A stretch of DNA of 64,000 bases from Meira nashicola (Eukaryota > Basidiomycota > Exobasidiomycetes > Exobasidiales > Brachybasidiaceae), in the NCBI GenBank assembly GCA_001600355.1, contig BCJU01000002.1:3100001-3164000 (forward strand), read 5' to 3'. Position 1 is the first letter of the stretch, and every line of letters begins with the position of its first letter. Below, piece after piece: positions 1 through 10,449 of the stretch. The notes beneath the pieces are model-generated. The model was not told the DNA's origin and did not search any database. It saw nothing but the letters and a program-made list of their open reading frames with translations. A program made the translations under genes and the position numbers.

Positions 1-1619
1 GATACCGATAGGACGGTGACGCATGTTAGATCTGCGTGCTTCTTCGACTGGGTAATAATTGATATCAATAATTTTGTTCAAGTTACCACAGATCACTTTG
101 GCAACTGCGTGTAACTTCTTGAAATCATAAGTCTTTGTTGCAGGGTCAACGTAGGTTGGCAAAGCAATCGAAGCCAAATTGCACACGGCAACTTCATCAG
201 GTGCACAGTATTCAATAATTTCTGTGCACAAGTTAGAGTTCTTGATGGTACCCAAATTCTTTTGGTTACTTTTTCTGTTTGCTGCATCTTTGTACAACAT
301 GAATGGGTTACCAGTTTCAGTTTGAGATTCAAGAATAGCATACCACAACTTTTGTGCTTTGATCTTCTTTACATATCTGCCTTGCTTTTCGTAAGACTCG
401 TAAAGTTTTTCAAATTCTTCACCGTAACAATCAGCCAAACCAGGGGATTCGTTGGGGCACATCAAGCACCATTCACCATTTTGTTCAACACGCTTCATGA
501 ACAAGTCTGGAATCCATAGAGCATAGAATAGTTCACGTGCACGAACTTCTTCTTTTCCGTGATTTTTGCGTAAATCCAAGAATTCAAACACATCTGAATG
601 CCATGGTTCAACGTAAACGGCAAAAGCACCCGGTCTCTTGTTACCTCCTTGATCAACATAACGAGCAGTTGTGTTAAATACACGCAACATAGGTACGATA
701 CCGTTACTTGTTCCGTTTGTACCTGCAATGTATGATCCTGTTCCGCGAATGTTGTGAATGTTTAATCCGATACCACCTGCACTCTTGGAAATCATTGCAC
801 AAATTTTGAGTGTATCATAAATACCATCAATGGAATCATCTTTCATGGAAACCAAGAAGCATGAGGACATTTGTGGTCTTGGAGTACCAGCATTGAAAAG
901 GGTTGGTGATGCATGTGTAAAGTACTTTTCACTCAAAAGGTTGTATGTTTCAATTGCAGCATCAACATCTTCTCCGTGAATACCAACGGCAACACGCATC
1001 AACATATGTTGTGGTCTTTCAGCAACTTTTCCATTGATACGCAAAAGGTATGATCGTTCTAGGGTCTTGAAACCAAAGAAGTTATAGTGGAAATCACGAT
1101 CATAAATGATTGCAGAGTCTAATTGTGCTTGATTCTTCATGATTGCGTTGTATGTTGTTTCTGAGATCATTGGGCTGTGCTTTCCATTGCGTGGATTAAC
1201 GTATTCGTACAAATCTTTGATGACTTGACTGAACGTCTTACGTGTCTCTTTGTGCAAATTGCTGATAGCAATACGTGCTGCCAAGACAGCATAATCGGGG
1301 TGGGTTGTTGTCTTGTATGCAGCAGTTTCGGCAGCCAAGTTGTCAAGTTCAACCGTTGTCACACCATCGTAAATACCATCAATGACTTTTCTGGTAATTT
1401 CAATAGGGTCAACAAAGTTGGCATCGAGACCGTAGCATAGCTTTGAAACGCGTGCGGTGACTTTGTCAAATTTGACGGCCTCCTTACGTCCATCTATGAA
1501 ATGAGAAAAGAAGGAAGAAAATCGTCAGTATCGGTTCATGATGACGCGATTTGGACGCGATGGATGTCATCAACGCGATCTTTTCAAAGATACATACCTC
1601 TCTTGTACACGTAGATCAT
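1..1619 (-). CDS. RNR1: Ribonucleoside-diphosphate reductase large subunit, partial (C-terminus off the left edge)
   Basis: This is the large (R1) subunit of class I ribonucleotide reductase, which reduces NDPs to dNDPs with the small subunit in the cytosol. Exon 1 (1619..1598) encodes only MIYVYKR plus one base. A GT-AG intron (1597..1494, 104 bp) follows, and exon 2 continues D-G-R-K-E in frame to the window edge, giving about 505 residues. Visible hallmarks are the N-terminal ATP-cone region, the redox cysteine in SSCFLVSM, and the active-site Asn-x-Cys-x-Glu in [10 protein letters not shown]. The last part seen, [11 protein letters not shown], is also typical of R1. The missing part is the C-terminal barrel and the redox-active CxxC tail. 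Four ACGCGT boxes lie 290-480 bp upstream of the ATG and three ACGCGA repeats lie inside the intron, fitting G1/S control. Identity is firm; the regulation is inferred. Confidence 0.95.
1544..1578 (-). promoter_or_regulatory. Three ACGCGAT repeats inside RNR1 intron 1
   Basis: ACGCGAT begins at 1544, 1555 and 1573 within the 104-bp first intron (1494..1597). Each is one base away from a full MCB box. They sit just downstream of the start codon of an S-phase gene, so they may act as extra MBF-type sites. Function is inferred only. Confidence 0.4.
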
Positions 1620-2633
1620 GTTGAAAATGAATGTGAAGTGTTATGGGATGTGTGTCTATCTTCTTTTTGATCTAGTGGCAATATGCAATACTATCCTATA
1701 GCGATGGCGAAACAATACGTTTGCTTTTCTTGACCTGATCCTCTATTCTGTCGTGCTGATAGAACACGATAGAAGTAAATGTGAAAGAGGGGAGGAGGAT
1801 GATCAAAAGTAGGTAGTCAACAAAGGACTTTTAGAAGTAAGGATGGGAAGATGGTGGGAGTTGAAGGGGAATGTGTTGAACGCTCAGCAAGTTCCTTTTG
1901 AACCTTTCTAACGCGTTAACGCGATGTTAAACGTGCTTTTTAAAAAGGCCGGGAAGAGTCAATCAACACGCTCTGAAAAAAAAAAAGTAAAAAGTAAACA
2001 CTCGCTCCATACCTACATTCGCGTCTATTTGCACGTACATACATACATATACGCGTAGAAAATGGCACTCGAAATTACGCGTGCTTAATACGTTTACGCG
2101 TTTGAGAAAAAGTGTTGATCAGGAAAACAACACTTCCCATGTGACATTGTCCAAAGAATTTCCTCAACGATCGGAGTTTTGGTAATCCTCTGGCATGCAT
2201 CTGACTTGTGCAACAATGGAAAATGTTTAAATCCGAACTTAGATCTGATCGATCCTAATGTCCGGGTATGTATGTATATCTGATGCAGAATTGAACTTCT
2301 CGAGCGACTTGTCAGATCATAAACAACGTAATCTATCTTTGAATGCTTATATCTTTCTACTCTATGATAATGGGTTCAACAGTAACCTATAAATGTTTCT
2401 GGATACTGAAAATGTCGATCAAATAATAGAGAATGTCCTGAGAGTACTGCATTTCATTAAATGTAGGGAAGAGAATCTATCTTACAATAATCCAAAAGCA
2501 ATAAAATGATGCATGAGGATCGGGAATGTCTAAGATAGTAAGTAACGAGCGTGGTAAGGGAAAAGCAATCCATCAAGATTACTATTATTCCTCTTATTGA
2601 TAGGTCTGTAGGGTATTAGCATATACATACGGA
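1620..2633. other. Intergenic: RNR1 promoter and ERG4 3' flank
   Basis: No coding potential is evident. The part next to RNR1 carries the ACGCGT cluster and an A-rich run near 1977-1990. A short CATA tract lies near 2037-2050. The right part (about 2300-2633) is the 3' flank of ERG4. Confidence 0.6.
1911..2101 (-). promoter_or_regulatory. Cluster of four ACGCGT (MCB) boxes upstream of RNR1
   Basis: Perfect ACGCGT palindromes occur at 1911-1916, 2051-2056, 2077-2082 and 2096-2101, with near matches at 1919-1924 (ACGCGA) and around 2019 (TCGCGT). In yeasts this hexamer is the MluI cell-cycle box bound by MBF (Mbp1/Res-Swi6), and RNR genes are classic targets. The motifs are seen directly; binding and cell-cycle function are inferred from the family. 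Confidence 0.65.
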
Positions 2634-4226
2634 CTAATACACAAATGGGATAAATCGATAAGGAACGATCTTGCAATACTTTTCCCAATCTTTTCCATAT
2701 TTACGTGCACATCTTTCAAAGTCACGACCACATCTGTGTGTCAAAACGGCCAAAAAGAATGCAGCGTAATAATAAGGAATCACACTTCTCGTTCCTGCAC
2801 ATGCTCCCCATAAGAAAGATTGAGTCCAATCAGCCGAATAATTAGGCTTGCGTAAGAATTGCCACCACCCGTCGATTAAAAGAGCGTTTCCATGTTCGGT
2901 TTGCAAATAACGTGGATCATCTAATGTTGACCATGGCCATTGTGGGAATGCATATCGGACTTTCAATGTACCTTGCAATTGCATACGGAAGCGAGACTTT
3001 TGCGCCATAGAAGAATCAAAAACCCAATGAACAAAGATCAAAAGTGAATACATGGCAATGTATGTCGGTGTACTGAAACGATAATAATGCGGAGGATGAG
3101 CTGCCATATAAACGATACTGTAACAGTATGTGAATGGAACGCCGGCAAAGTTCCAAAAGATGACCATGAATCCCCATTTTTCGTGGAACATATCCCATGT
3201 TTGAGGAATGCATTCTTCTCCTTTAGCACATGCATTGATGTACAATCCGGTGCACAAGACCATGAAAGCCATATTGGGCGTGACATATCCGTACACTTCG
3301 TATTGCTTGCATGCACCGCTAACAGAAATCAAGAATAACAAAACCCAAGGAATACGTACTTCCAACCACATCTTGAGATCGACAGGTCCAATACGAGGGT
3401 TCAATGCCGCGCCCATGAAAACGTCATAAGCGAAATTACCACTCATTCTGTGTGCCGTATTGGTCCAAACCGCATGGAAGTAGGTGATAAAGCTGACAGC
3501 AAAACCGACAATCATAGATACGGTCATGTATTCACCAAAATGTTCGATAATCGTTGTCAAACGATAAACGCCGCTCAGATGAAGTGCTGCACTGACGATA
3601 AGAGTGATGTAGAAGCATCCCAAGGCATTGCACTTGTACATCAAAGTTTTATAGTTGAGAGAAGGAACCGGTAAACCTTCTTGCATGTATCCTGGCACAA
3701 TGACTGCCAAGACGAATTGGAATACCATCAAACCACCATAATCACGGAAAGCACGGAAAGTTGGGAAAGCATCCTCGTAGACGTGTTGACCCATTCGTGA
3801 GAAAAAGGCGGGAATATCATCGATGCTCTTCGGCATGACAAATTGACCGTCATAGAACCACAAGCAAATCCAAAGGTAGTACATCAATACAGGGAACAAT
3901 GTCATCATAGCAGTAACACCCCAAGGTCCGCCGAATTCGTACTCTTCATGCTCGTCCAACTTTTTATCACTTTCACGACCTTTTTCGGAAATGACAATAC
4001 CTGGATTGTAGTGTACAAGAGCTCTTTCCTTTCCACCACCAATGATTTGCTCGTCACGCATATCTACATGACCGTAGGAATGCTTATATTCCGTGTTTTG
4101 AGCACGTTTAATTTGATCGTGTGCAGTCTTGGTTTCGGCAACTTCTTGTGCGTGTTTTGTAGCACTTGTGCCATTGCCATTAGCGGCAGACTTACGACCG
4201 TTTGAGGTGGCCTGCTTTCTAGCCAT
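2634..4226 (-). CDS. ERG4: Delta(24(24(1)))-sterol reductase, Erg4 family
   Basis: This is the last enzyme of ergosterol synthesis, an NADPH-dependent reductase of the C-24(28) double bond in the ER membrane. The protein is about 530 residues with 8-9 hydrophobic segments. Erg4-type blocks include YEFGGPWGV near the N-terminus, LMYYLWICLWFYDGQ, HRMSGNFAYDVFMGAALNPR, YGYVTPNMAF and ACAKGEE. The family signature LLIDGWWQFLRKPNYSADW comes near the C-terminus, which ends YRFIPFVY. These favour Erg4 over the related C-14 reductase Erg24. I chose the ATG at 4226 (MARKQATS) because its context (ATCATGG, A at -3) is better than that of the in-frame ATG at 4283, which would add 19 residues. The first 80 residues are low-complexity and poorly conserved. 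It is divergent from RHO1. ERG28, on the same pathway, lies 19 kb away. Confidence 0.93.
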   Translation of the reverse strand: MARKQATSNGRKSAANGNGTSATKHAQEVAETKTAHDQIKRAQNTEYKHSYGHVDMRDEQIIGGGKERALVHYNPGIVISEKGRESDKKLDEHEEYEFGGPWGVTAMMTLFPVLMYYLWICLWFYDGQFVMPKSIDDIPAFFSRMGQHVYEDAFPTFRAFRDYGGLMVFQFVLAVIVPGYMQEGLPVPSLNYKTLMYKCNALGCFYITLIVSAALHLSGVYRLTTIIEHFGEYMTVSMIVGFAVSFITYFHAVWTNTAHRMSGNFAYDVFMGAALNPRIGPVDLKMWLEVRIPWVLLFLISVSGACKQYEVYGYVTPNMAFMVLCTGLYINACAKGEECIPQTWDMFHEKWGFMVIFWNFAGVPFTYCYSIVYMAAHPPHYYRFSTPTYIAMYSLLIFVHWVFDSSMAQKSRFRMQLQGTLKVRYAFPQWPWSTLDDPRYLQTEHGNALLIDGWWQFLRKPNYSADWTQSFLWGACAGTRSVIPYYYAAFFLAVLTHRCGRDFERCARKYGKDWEKYCKIVPYRFIPFVY

Positions 4227-5193
4227 GATGGATTGTCCAAATGATGGTTGAAAGTGCGTTAAAGTGAGTGAGAAGATTGGCATTCATACGTACATTAAAC
4301 GTGATCTTCTTTTTTTCCTTTTTAGCCCAAACACGCTAACTTTCAATATGTTTTTGCGGGCCGGCGCGTACTGCATATTCGCTTATCCGCCAACAACCTC
4401 CGAAAGGAAGTTCAATCACTCACTATTAATGTTGTATTATGGAATCATACCATATTTACGATCATGTTTAATTTACATACATTGCGGCCTTTTCGTTAAT
4501 GATGCTTTGATTCGTGCAATTAATTGAGAAATAGTATTTTCATCGTCATTCGAAAATCAGTAGATATTATGTTCGGGAGGATACTAGCATATTGGTCAAA
4601 AAGAGAAAATTGATTCATCCCTCCTACCTGTGAATGGAGGCTGTGCTTGCAAGCTAAAATGTAGCTCGTCTTTGCTGCGCAACACACGAAGAAATTTGTA
4701 TTTGTTTGGTGTTATTCTTGTATTAGCTTCCGTCATTTTTGTATACAGCGGCAGAAGACACTGCGTTTCCGACCACTCGCGCGCGTTACAACTCGCACTT
4801 ACCCAGGGGCAAAACTTGAAACGAAGTTGCACACTGCACACGCACACGCACACTGCACAATGCATACTGCACAAGCACAGAGAGGCAAGGCAAATTAGGA
4901 TTATTGCTGGAGGGGCAGTCTCACAAGTCAGCTCCCTTTACCATCATCGAACTCAATTTCTCTTTCGACCTACTTTCTAACATCATTTAACCATTAAAGT
5001 TTGAAGAAACGATCACAATTTTATCTTCAATCGTGATCAAAACTTTATTCGTTATTCTTTTTACGACAAGGGTCAATCGAACTGGATTTTATTGCCACAA
5101 TTGAAAGATAAGCAATTAAAGCTAAACTTTTGCAAACGTACTCCTCTTCCCCTTGTGAATTTCACATCAAAACCCTTTGCATAACTCTAAAAA
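4227..5193. other. Divergent intergenic region between ERG4 and RHO1
   Basis: No gene is seen. It holds both promoters and 5' UTRs. A CA-rich stretch at about 4836-4880 repeats CACTGCAC-type units. A GCTGCGC motif lies at 4674-4680. The RHO1-proximal part is AT-rich. Confidence 0.55.
4836..4880. repeat. CA/ACTGCAC-rich imperfect repeat
   Basis: The segment consists of imperfect copies of CACACGCA and ACTGCACA. It is a short degenerate microsatellite in the shared ERG4/RHO1 upstream region. No function can be assigned. Confidence 0.5.
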
Positions 5194-5933
5194 ATGAGCG
5201 CTGGTGACTCTCTTCGTAGAAAACTCGTCATTGTAGGAGATGGTGCTTGTGGTAAGGTGAGTAATTGCAATTGAACAAGAGTATCTGATAATAGCTAACA
5301 TTGCGCACTCCTTTCTTCTTTTTTCAAATTATAGACCTGTCTTTTGATCGTCTTCAGTCGTGGAACTTTCCCAGAGGTATGTAGGATGTCATGTTGATCT
5401 GATGAACGACCTTGAATGCTGATCATCTTCTTATTTTCATTCAGGTATACGTTCCCACCGTTTTCGAAAACTATGTTGCAGATGTTGAAGTCGACGGAAA
5501 ACATGTCGAACTAGCCCTTTGGGATACAGCAGGACAAGAAGATTACGATCGTCTTCGACCACTTTCGTATCCAGATTCACACGTTATCTTGATCTGTTTC
5601 GCAGTTGATAGTCCTGATTCGTTGGACAACGTGCAAGAGAAATGGATTTCAGAGGTTTTACACTTTTGTCAAAATTTGCCCATCATCTTAGTCGGATGCA
5701 AGAAAGATTTACGTCGTGATCCAAAGATTATTGAAGAATTACGTAAAACAAGTCAAAGACCCGTCAGCCCCGAAGAAGGAATGGCAGTCGCACAAAAGAT
5801 CGGAGCAGTTCGTTATTTGGAATGCAGTGCAAAGACTGGAGAAGGTGTTCGTGAAGTATTTGAACATGCAACCAGAGCGGCTTTGTTGAGCAAACGTGGC
5901 GGTGCAAGGAAGAACAAATGCACAGTACTCTAA
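5194..5933 (+). CDS. RHO1: Rho1-type small GTPase (three exons)
   Basis: This is a Rho-family GTPase, the orthologue of fungal Rho1 (RhoA type), which controls cell-wall glucan synthesis, actin polarity and the cell-integrity MAPK route at the plasma membrane. CDS = join(5194..5256, 5335..5376, 5445..5933), 197 residues, the usual length. Both introns are GT-AG (78 and 68 bp) and sit in frame. The P-loop GDGACGKT is split by intron 1 between Lys and Thr. Effector loop YVPTVFENY, switch [19 protein letters not shown], base-binding GCKKD (variant of the usual T/NKxD), and [10 protein letters not shown] are present. The C-terminus has a basic stretch and CTVL, a CaaX box ending in Leu, so geranylgeranylation is expected. 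The start is given by a good context (AAAATGAGC). Rho1 rather than Cdc42 or Rac by the effector and C-terminal sequence. Confidence 0.95.
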
Positions 5934-7851
5934 TCGAATCGAATCGAATCATTTGGGCAATATGCGGGGAGCTGATTCGTGATAGAAGTATGATCATGGG
6001 GTGTGGAAATTTGGTTCTGAGAATGGCTAAGGTATGCTTGGTTTGTCAAAATGTTTGATGGGTCGATCATTGAATGACATAAGGCTCAAAGATTATTGGC
6101 ACAAGCCATCGACTCTGAAACCATTTCTCTCTCCACAATACCATACGTTCCATCCCTTCTGCACTCCTGGTCAGACACCACAACAAATCTACTTCCCGCC
6201 TTTCCCTTTTGTCTTGATCTGCTAACAGTTTAACGACTCTGATCGCTATACGAGCATCACATCTTCTTATGTTTTCTACCCTTCCTCCTTCTTGTTCGAA
6301 ATACAATCTGATCAATCTCATTTCTTTGCTCATTTTACATGGTGGAGGGTTACAATTACTCATAAAAGGAAATCGCCAGCACTTCTCAAAATCTTCTTTT
6401 TTAGGGTTTGATGCTATTAGGGCTATTGATAGTAGTCTCTGTATGAAGTAGATGCCATGCTAAACGATGATTGCAAGGTAAATTCAGACAAGATCACAGA
6501 ATGATGAATACTGGTATAATCCAAGAAGATGTCATAAGAAAATGAAAGAACCGTTGCACGAGGCCGCGTGTAAGATGCTGAATTCATCAAATGAGTCTGA
6601 CAGGCAATAAATACCAAAAATATGATTATTTCCTCAATGAGATGGCGATGGCGATCACAGAATTGATTTCGAGAAATAAATCATGCCTTCTCTAGGATTC
6701 TCAATCATGGAAAACTGTCCATACGAGCTGTTTTTGGCTACATGAGAAAAACATTTAAATCATTTTCAGTTAGCGTGCTTTTACGTACGTGCTTTTTATA
6801 TAGTCTATGTACATATGTATGCCAAACACCTCCCCCCTTTCTTTTCTCTGAATAAATAGCTCTGCAGACGTAGGTGTGTGACAATTTTGGCTAAAAACAG
6901 TTCATTTTTCGCGCCTAAATATTGTTCTACTCTGCGATTGTGGGGCGTTTTACCTGTGTTTTTTTATCGTTCCGTACACCCTTTCATTGTCCGCACCATC
7001 CGTATTTTATATTTTTATGACAAACCGGAGAACGAGCGACGTAAATTCAGAGTGTTTATTCTCTTTTCGGCATCTCCAATCAGATAGAGATAGGATTACG
7101 GCTCCTAGCTTTTCATATGCTTTCTCTGTATAACAACAACTTTCTTACTGAATACATATATGAATGTATGAGTAACACTACACAAGATTGCAATTCTTGA
7201 AAGGACCATTATTGTTCATGTCCGTATTCACGTCCCGAGCCATTTATAGCCTCTACATGCAAGGCTGATGATGCGTATGCTCAGTGATGTAGAATATGTG
7301 TGTATGAATGCAAAAAAAATATTTTATAGCCAAAAAATGTCAGAGAAAAAGAGTGCGTACGTGCGCCCATTTCATATACTTGGCAGGCACGATACTGATG
7401 CTTTACCCTTTTTCCTTTTTGGCCCCTCCTGGCCTAAAATTGATATTAACGCGACTTGAACGAGGGGAAACTGCACAATAGAATTTTGGCACACCAATGC
7501 ATATATGGAAAAATCATCATGAATGACAGTTTCGATTTTATAATTTTTGTATCAATCGCCATCACGTCTGTCACCCCTGATCCCATCCTACTTTTTCCGA
7601 TTTGCCGTTTTTCATTCGGATTTTCTCCTTCTCATTGGTCGTGAAGGATAATTAAGAAGTCTGTCAACGTCGTCAATTTCATCGTTACTCAAGACCGCCT
7701 TAACTTCGACTTCCCACATCTTCAGCCGTTTGACAACTTTCCGTAGAGTAAAATTAAACTTTGAAGACCGCTCTTAATCAGCGTCGATATCCCCGCTTCA
7801 TCGAATTCGTTTCATAGTCGATCCGTTGAACACACGCCACATCTGTCAACA
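5934..7851. other. Intergenic, 1.9 kb, no gene recognised
   Basis: Only short random-looking reading frames are present. Just after the RHO1 stop, 5932-5950 repeats AATCG about 3.8 times. The rest is AT-rich and includes a C-run with a T-rich flank near 6830-6845. The last 150 bp is the 5' flank of the gene at 7852. I see no RNA gene here. Confidence 0.5.
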
Positions 7852-9801
7852 ATGCCACTCTCTCATGTATCAAAACGCGATGGTATCGCTAACAGCTCGC
7901 CCTCGCCATCATCAGAAGATTTCTTGGCCAAACGTGCAGTCGCGAAAGGATCGGTTGTGCAGTTGAAGAGAACGTTTCTTCAAAGTCAATTAACCTATAC
8001 CGCCCCGATCACCGTAGAAGGCCAAACATTAAACGTGCAAGTCGATACATCATCCGCAGATTTCTGGCTTGCTGCTGACAAATGTAATACTATGTCTTGT
8101 CAGAGTAAAGAAGGATATCAGATCACTTTGTTCAGAGATGATACCGGAGTAGAAACTGGAGAATCAGTACAGATTTCTTACTTGAGAGGAAGTGCTTCTG
8201 GTCCAATCGTTCGATCCAATGTTACTTTTGCAAATGAAGTTATCAACGATCAAGCGTTTTTGACTGCTAATGATGTCGAAGCTGAACAATTGAACACAAT
8301 GCAAGCATCAGGCGTCCTTGGTCTGGCATTACCGTTGGATTCTCTCATTCAGAACACGTTAAGCACAGAACGAACAGGAAATAACAATTCAATAACAGAA
8401 TTTAGTCGCACAGGATCTCTATTACCAGGACTTTGGTACACCGCACCCATGGGTCAGCGATTCTTCGGCTTGGGTCTTCAGAGATTACCGTCCGACGGTG
8501 GCAATGGCGATTCTACAATCACTTTTGGCGACTATGATCAGGCATATTTACCCACTAACCAACAGAATCGTGTCAGCTGGTCATCTGTTTTACCTGATGA
8601 TGACAATGTAATAAGGAGATGGAAAACGCAAATAACAGATTTGAGTCTTAAAGTTAACGGAACTTATTCAGGAATACCACTTTCGCGATCTGGTAGTGTG
8701 GGTCCTCCAACCGCAATCCTAAGTTCTGGTGTACCTTTCAACTACGCACCGACATCATTCCTGAACGCTCTTTATGGTGCTTACAATGTTGGACCTTCCT
8801 CTGATGGACTTGGAACATATTATGTGGATTGCAGCCTACAGATCGATATGACCATCACCGTCGGAGGCGTGGCAGTACCCGTTCATCCTCTAGATTCATC
8901 TTTAAAGATCAACAATATGGTTGGTGGCAACAATAACGGATGCATGGGATCTTTCCAAGCCTTTACCGATGATATGGATCCTGATTTGTACAATGCCAAT
9001 CTCGTTCTTGGTGCGCCTTTCCTACGCAGTGTTTATAGTCTTTACAGTTGCGATCCTAATCCAAGCAATATGACCCAAACAGGATGGTGTTCTAATCCAT
9101 GGATCGGTCTCTATCCTTTGTATAGCAATGCGTCTGGAGGCTACGAGACTGCACAAGCAGATTTCCAAAAAGTTCGTTTGCAAGGACAACAGCTTGGAGA
9201 CAACTCGAAAGTGGACGGTGCTACACAGAAATCTGGTGGCTTTTCTTCTGGTGCAAAGATTGCAGTTGGAGTCGTGTGCGGTTTCGTTGGTATTTTAGCA
9301 GTCATGGCTATCCTTCTTTACTGGCTCAAGAGAAGGCGTGTGCATGATGAACCAGAAATATTTGATGCGGGAAGTGGATCTCACGAAGACGAAAAGGATC
9401 CCATCAATGGTTCAGTGGATTGGAAAAAGCTATCCGATAACGAAAGACAAAAAGCACGCGAACTTGCAATGTTACATGGCCACTTTGTCGATGAAGCAGA
9501 TGGAAGGGTATCGCCAATGCCACCCACAAAAGCACCAGGAGATGATTGGGATATTAGCTCGAAAGGTTACTGGGAAGCAAGAGCGATCAAGAACGATTAT
9601 TTGAGAAGGCAAAGGGATAGCTCAGCAGCAGCAAAGAGCCTATCCGTTTCAGGTACCACATATGATGGTACTAGAGGTGAAATGCATGAGATGATGGACC
9701 CTTCTTCTTCAAGGCCTGCTTCGCCACCTTTGACACCCTACAAAGATCTTCCCGGTACACCACCTCAAGAATTCTCAGAGTCACTTGGTCATGCACGATG
9801 A
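7852..9801 (+). CDS. Single-pass membrane protein with a degenerate aspartic-protease (pepsin-like) domain
   Basis: The protein has 649 residues. Residues about 45-440 form an A1 (pepsin-like) fold. The first active-site loop is VDTSSADFW (Asp65-Thr-Ser, acceptable), but the second, expected as D-T/S-G, reads AILSSGVPF with Ser291 in place of the catalytic Asp. The Cys pair C-N-T-M-S-C follows the first loop. A hydrophobic segment at about 470-490 (AVGVVCGFVGILAVMAILLY) is followed by WLKRRR as a stop-transfer and about 150 hydrophilic residues rich in Ser/Pro/Asp. The layout suggests a type I surface protein: protease-like ectodomain, one membrane span, cytoplasmic tail. No signal peptide is visible after the only good ATG (7852), and the in-frame upstream sequence meets a stop near 7764 with no ATG. 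So either an upstream exon is missed or the protein inserts by its single span. It is probably not an active protease. No symbol assigned. Confidence 0.75.
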   Translation: MPLSHVSKRDGIANSSPSPSSEDFLAKRAVAKGSVVQLKRTFLQSQLTYTAPITVEGQTLNVQVDTSSADFWLAADKCNTMSCQSKEGYQITLFRDDTGVETGESVQISYLRGSASGPIVRSNVTFANEVINDQAFLTANDVEAEQLNTMQASGVLGLALPLDSLIQNTLSTERTGNNNSITEFSRTGSLLPGLWYTAPMGQRFFGLGLQRLPSDGGNGDSTITFGDYDQAYLPTNQQNRVSWSSVLPDDDNVIRRWKTQITDLSLKVNGTYSGIPLSRSGSVGPPTAILSSGVPFNYAPTSFLNALYGAYNVGPSSDGLGTYYVDCSLQIDMTITVGGVAVPVHPLDSSLKINNMVGGNNNGCMGSFQAFTDDMDPDLYNANLVLGAPFLRSVYSLYSCDPNPSNMTQTGWCSNPWIGLYPLYSNASGGYETAQADFQKVRLQGQQLGDNSKVDGATQKSGGFSSGAKIAVGVVCGFVGILAVMAILLYWLKRRRVHDEPEIFDAGSGSHEDEKDPINGSVDWKKLSDNERQKARELAMLHGHFVDEADGRVSPMPPTKAPGDDWDISSKGYWEARAIKNDYLRRQRDSSAAAKSLSVSGTTYDGTRGEMHEMMDPSSSRPASPPLTPYKDLPGTPPQEFSESLGHAR

Positions 9802-10316
9802 CCTTGTCCGCTTCTCTTTTCTCTCGTGTTTCGTGCCTCATTATGGTTTCCACATTTCATTTCCTATCTCTCTTTTCATTCGCCCAACTTTTGCGGTCGA
9901 TTTACTATTGTATTGATAAGTCTTTCTTTTCTATTTCTGCTCATCATCAACTCACGGACTTTCTTCTCAATTTTCCTATTCTACAAACATGGAAGTATGG
10001 GCGACAAACACCTTGGCTCGGTAATATCATCTTTTGATTAAATGCAAGCCACAAAAACTCTTCTTGAGATCATTTTATTTTCTTTCTAGCACTATCAAAA
10101 TACTACTCTTTTCCTCTCTCTCACTACTTTTAACATCCAAACTTATCTTCACAGTTAATAGGCTGAGCCTTTCTGCTCCATTGTGCCTCGCTACCAATTC
10201 ATATGTACTATTTGAGCATTTGTTTGATGGAAGAATGTGTGAGGTATGAAACTTTAATCTTAAGGTACCATCTGCAAATTAATTTGTATATATTATCCTC
10301 TTGACAGTGTTATAAT
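9802..10316. other. 3' flank of the protease-like gene, pyrimidine-rich
   Basis: The plus strand is strongly C/T-rich from about 9805 to 10150, which looks like a 3' UTR/terminator region. No gene is seen. Confidence 0.5.
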
Positions 10317-10434
10317 ATCTGCGGCCATAGAACCGTGAAAGTACCGCATCCCGTCCGATCTGCGAAGTCAAGCACGGTATCGCCTAGTCAGTACTGCGGT
10401 GGGGGACCACGCGGGAATCCTGGGTGCTGCAGTT
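10317..10434 (+). rRNA. 5S ribosomal RNA gene
   Basis: About 118 bp matching the eukaryotic 5S pattern: GCGGCCATAG at the 5' end, GCATCCCGTCCGATCTGCGA in loop A to helix III, then the internal control region AAGTCAAGCACGG, and GGGGGACCACGCGGGAATCC near the 3' end. CTGCGGC at 10319-10325 pairs with GCTGCAG near 10426-10432 to close helix I (one G-U). A run of nine T at 10441-10449 follows as the Pol III stop. It stands alone, not in an rDNA unit, as in many fungi with dispersed 5S genes. The ends are judged from the helix and could be off by one or two bases. Confidence 0.95.
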
Positions 10435-10440
10435 CTATTC

Positions 10441-10449
10441 TTTTTTTTT
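10441..10449 (+). terminator. Pol III T-run terminator of the 5S gene
   Basis: Nine consecutive T on the sense strand, seven bases after the mature 5S end. Confidence 0.85.

Noticed and set aside
7519..7600. Possible signal-peptide exon (hydrophobic FDFIIFVSIAITSV) upstream of the protease-like gene
   Set aside because: I could not find a donor and acceptor pair that joins it in frame to 7852 with confidence; left as an open question.
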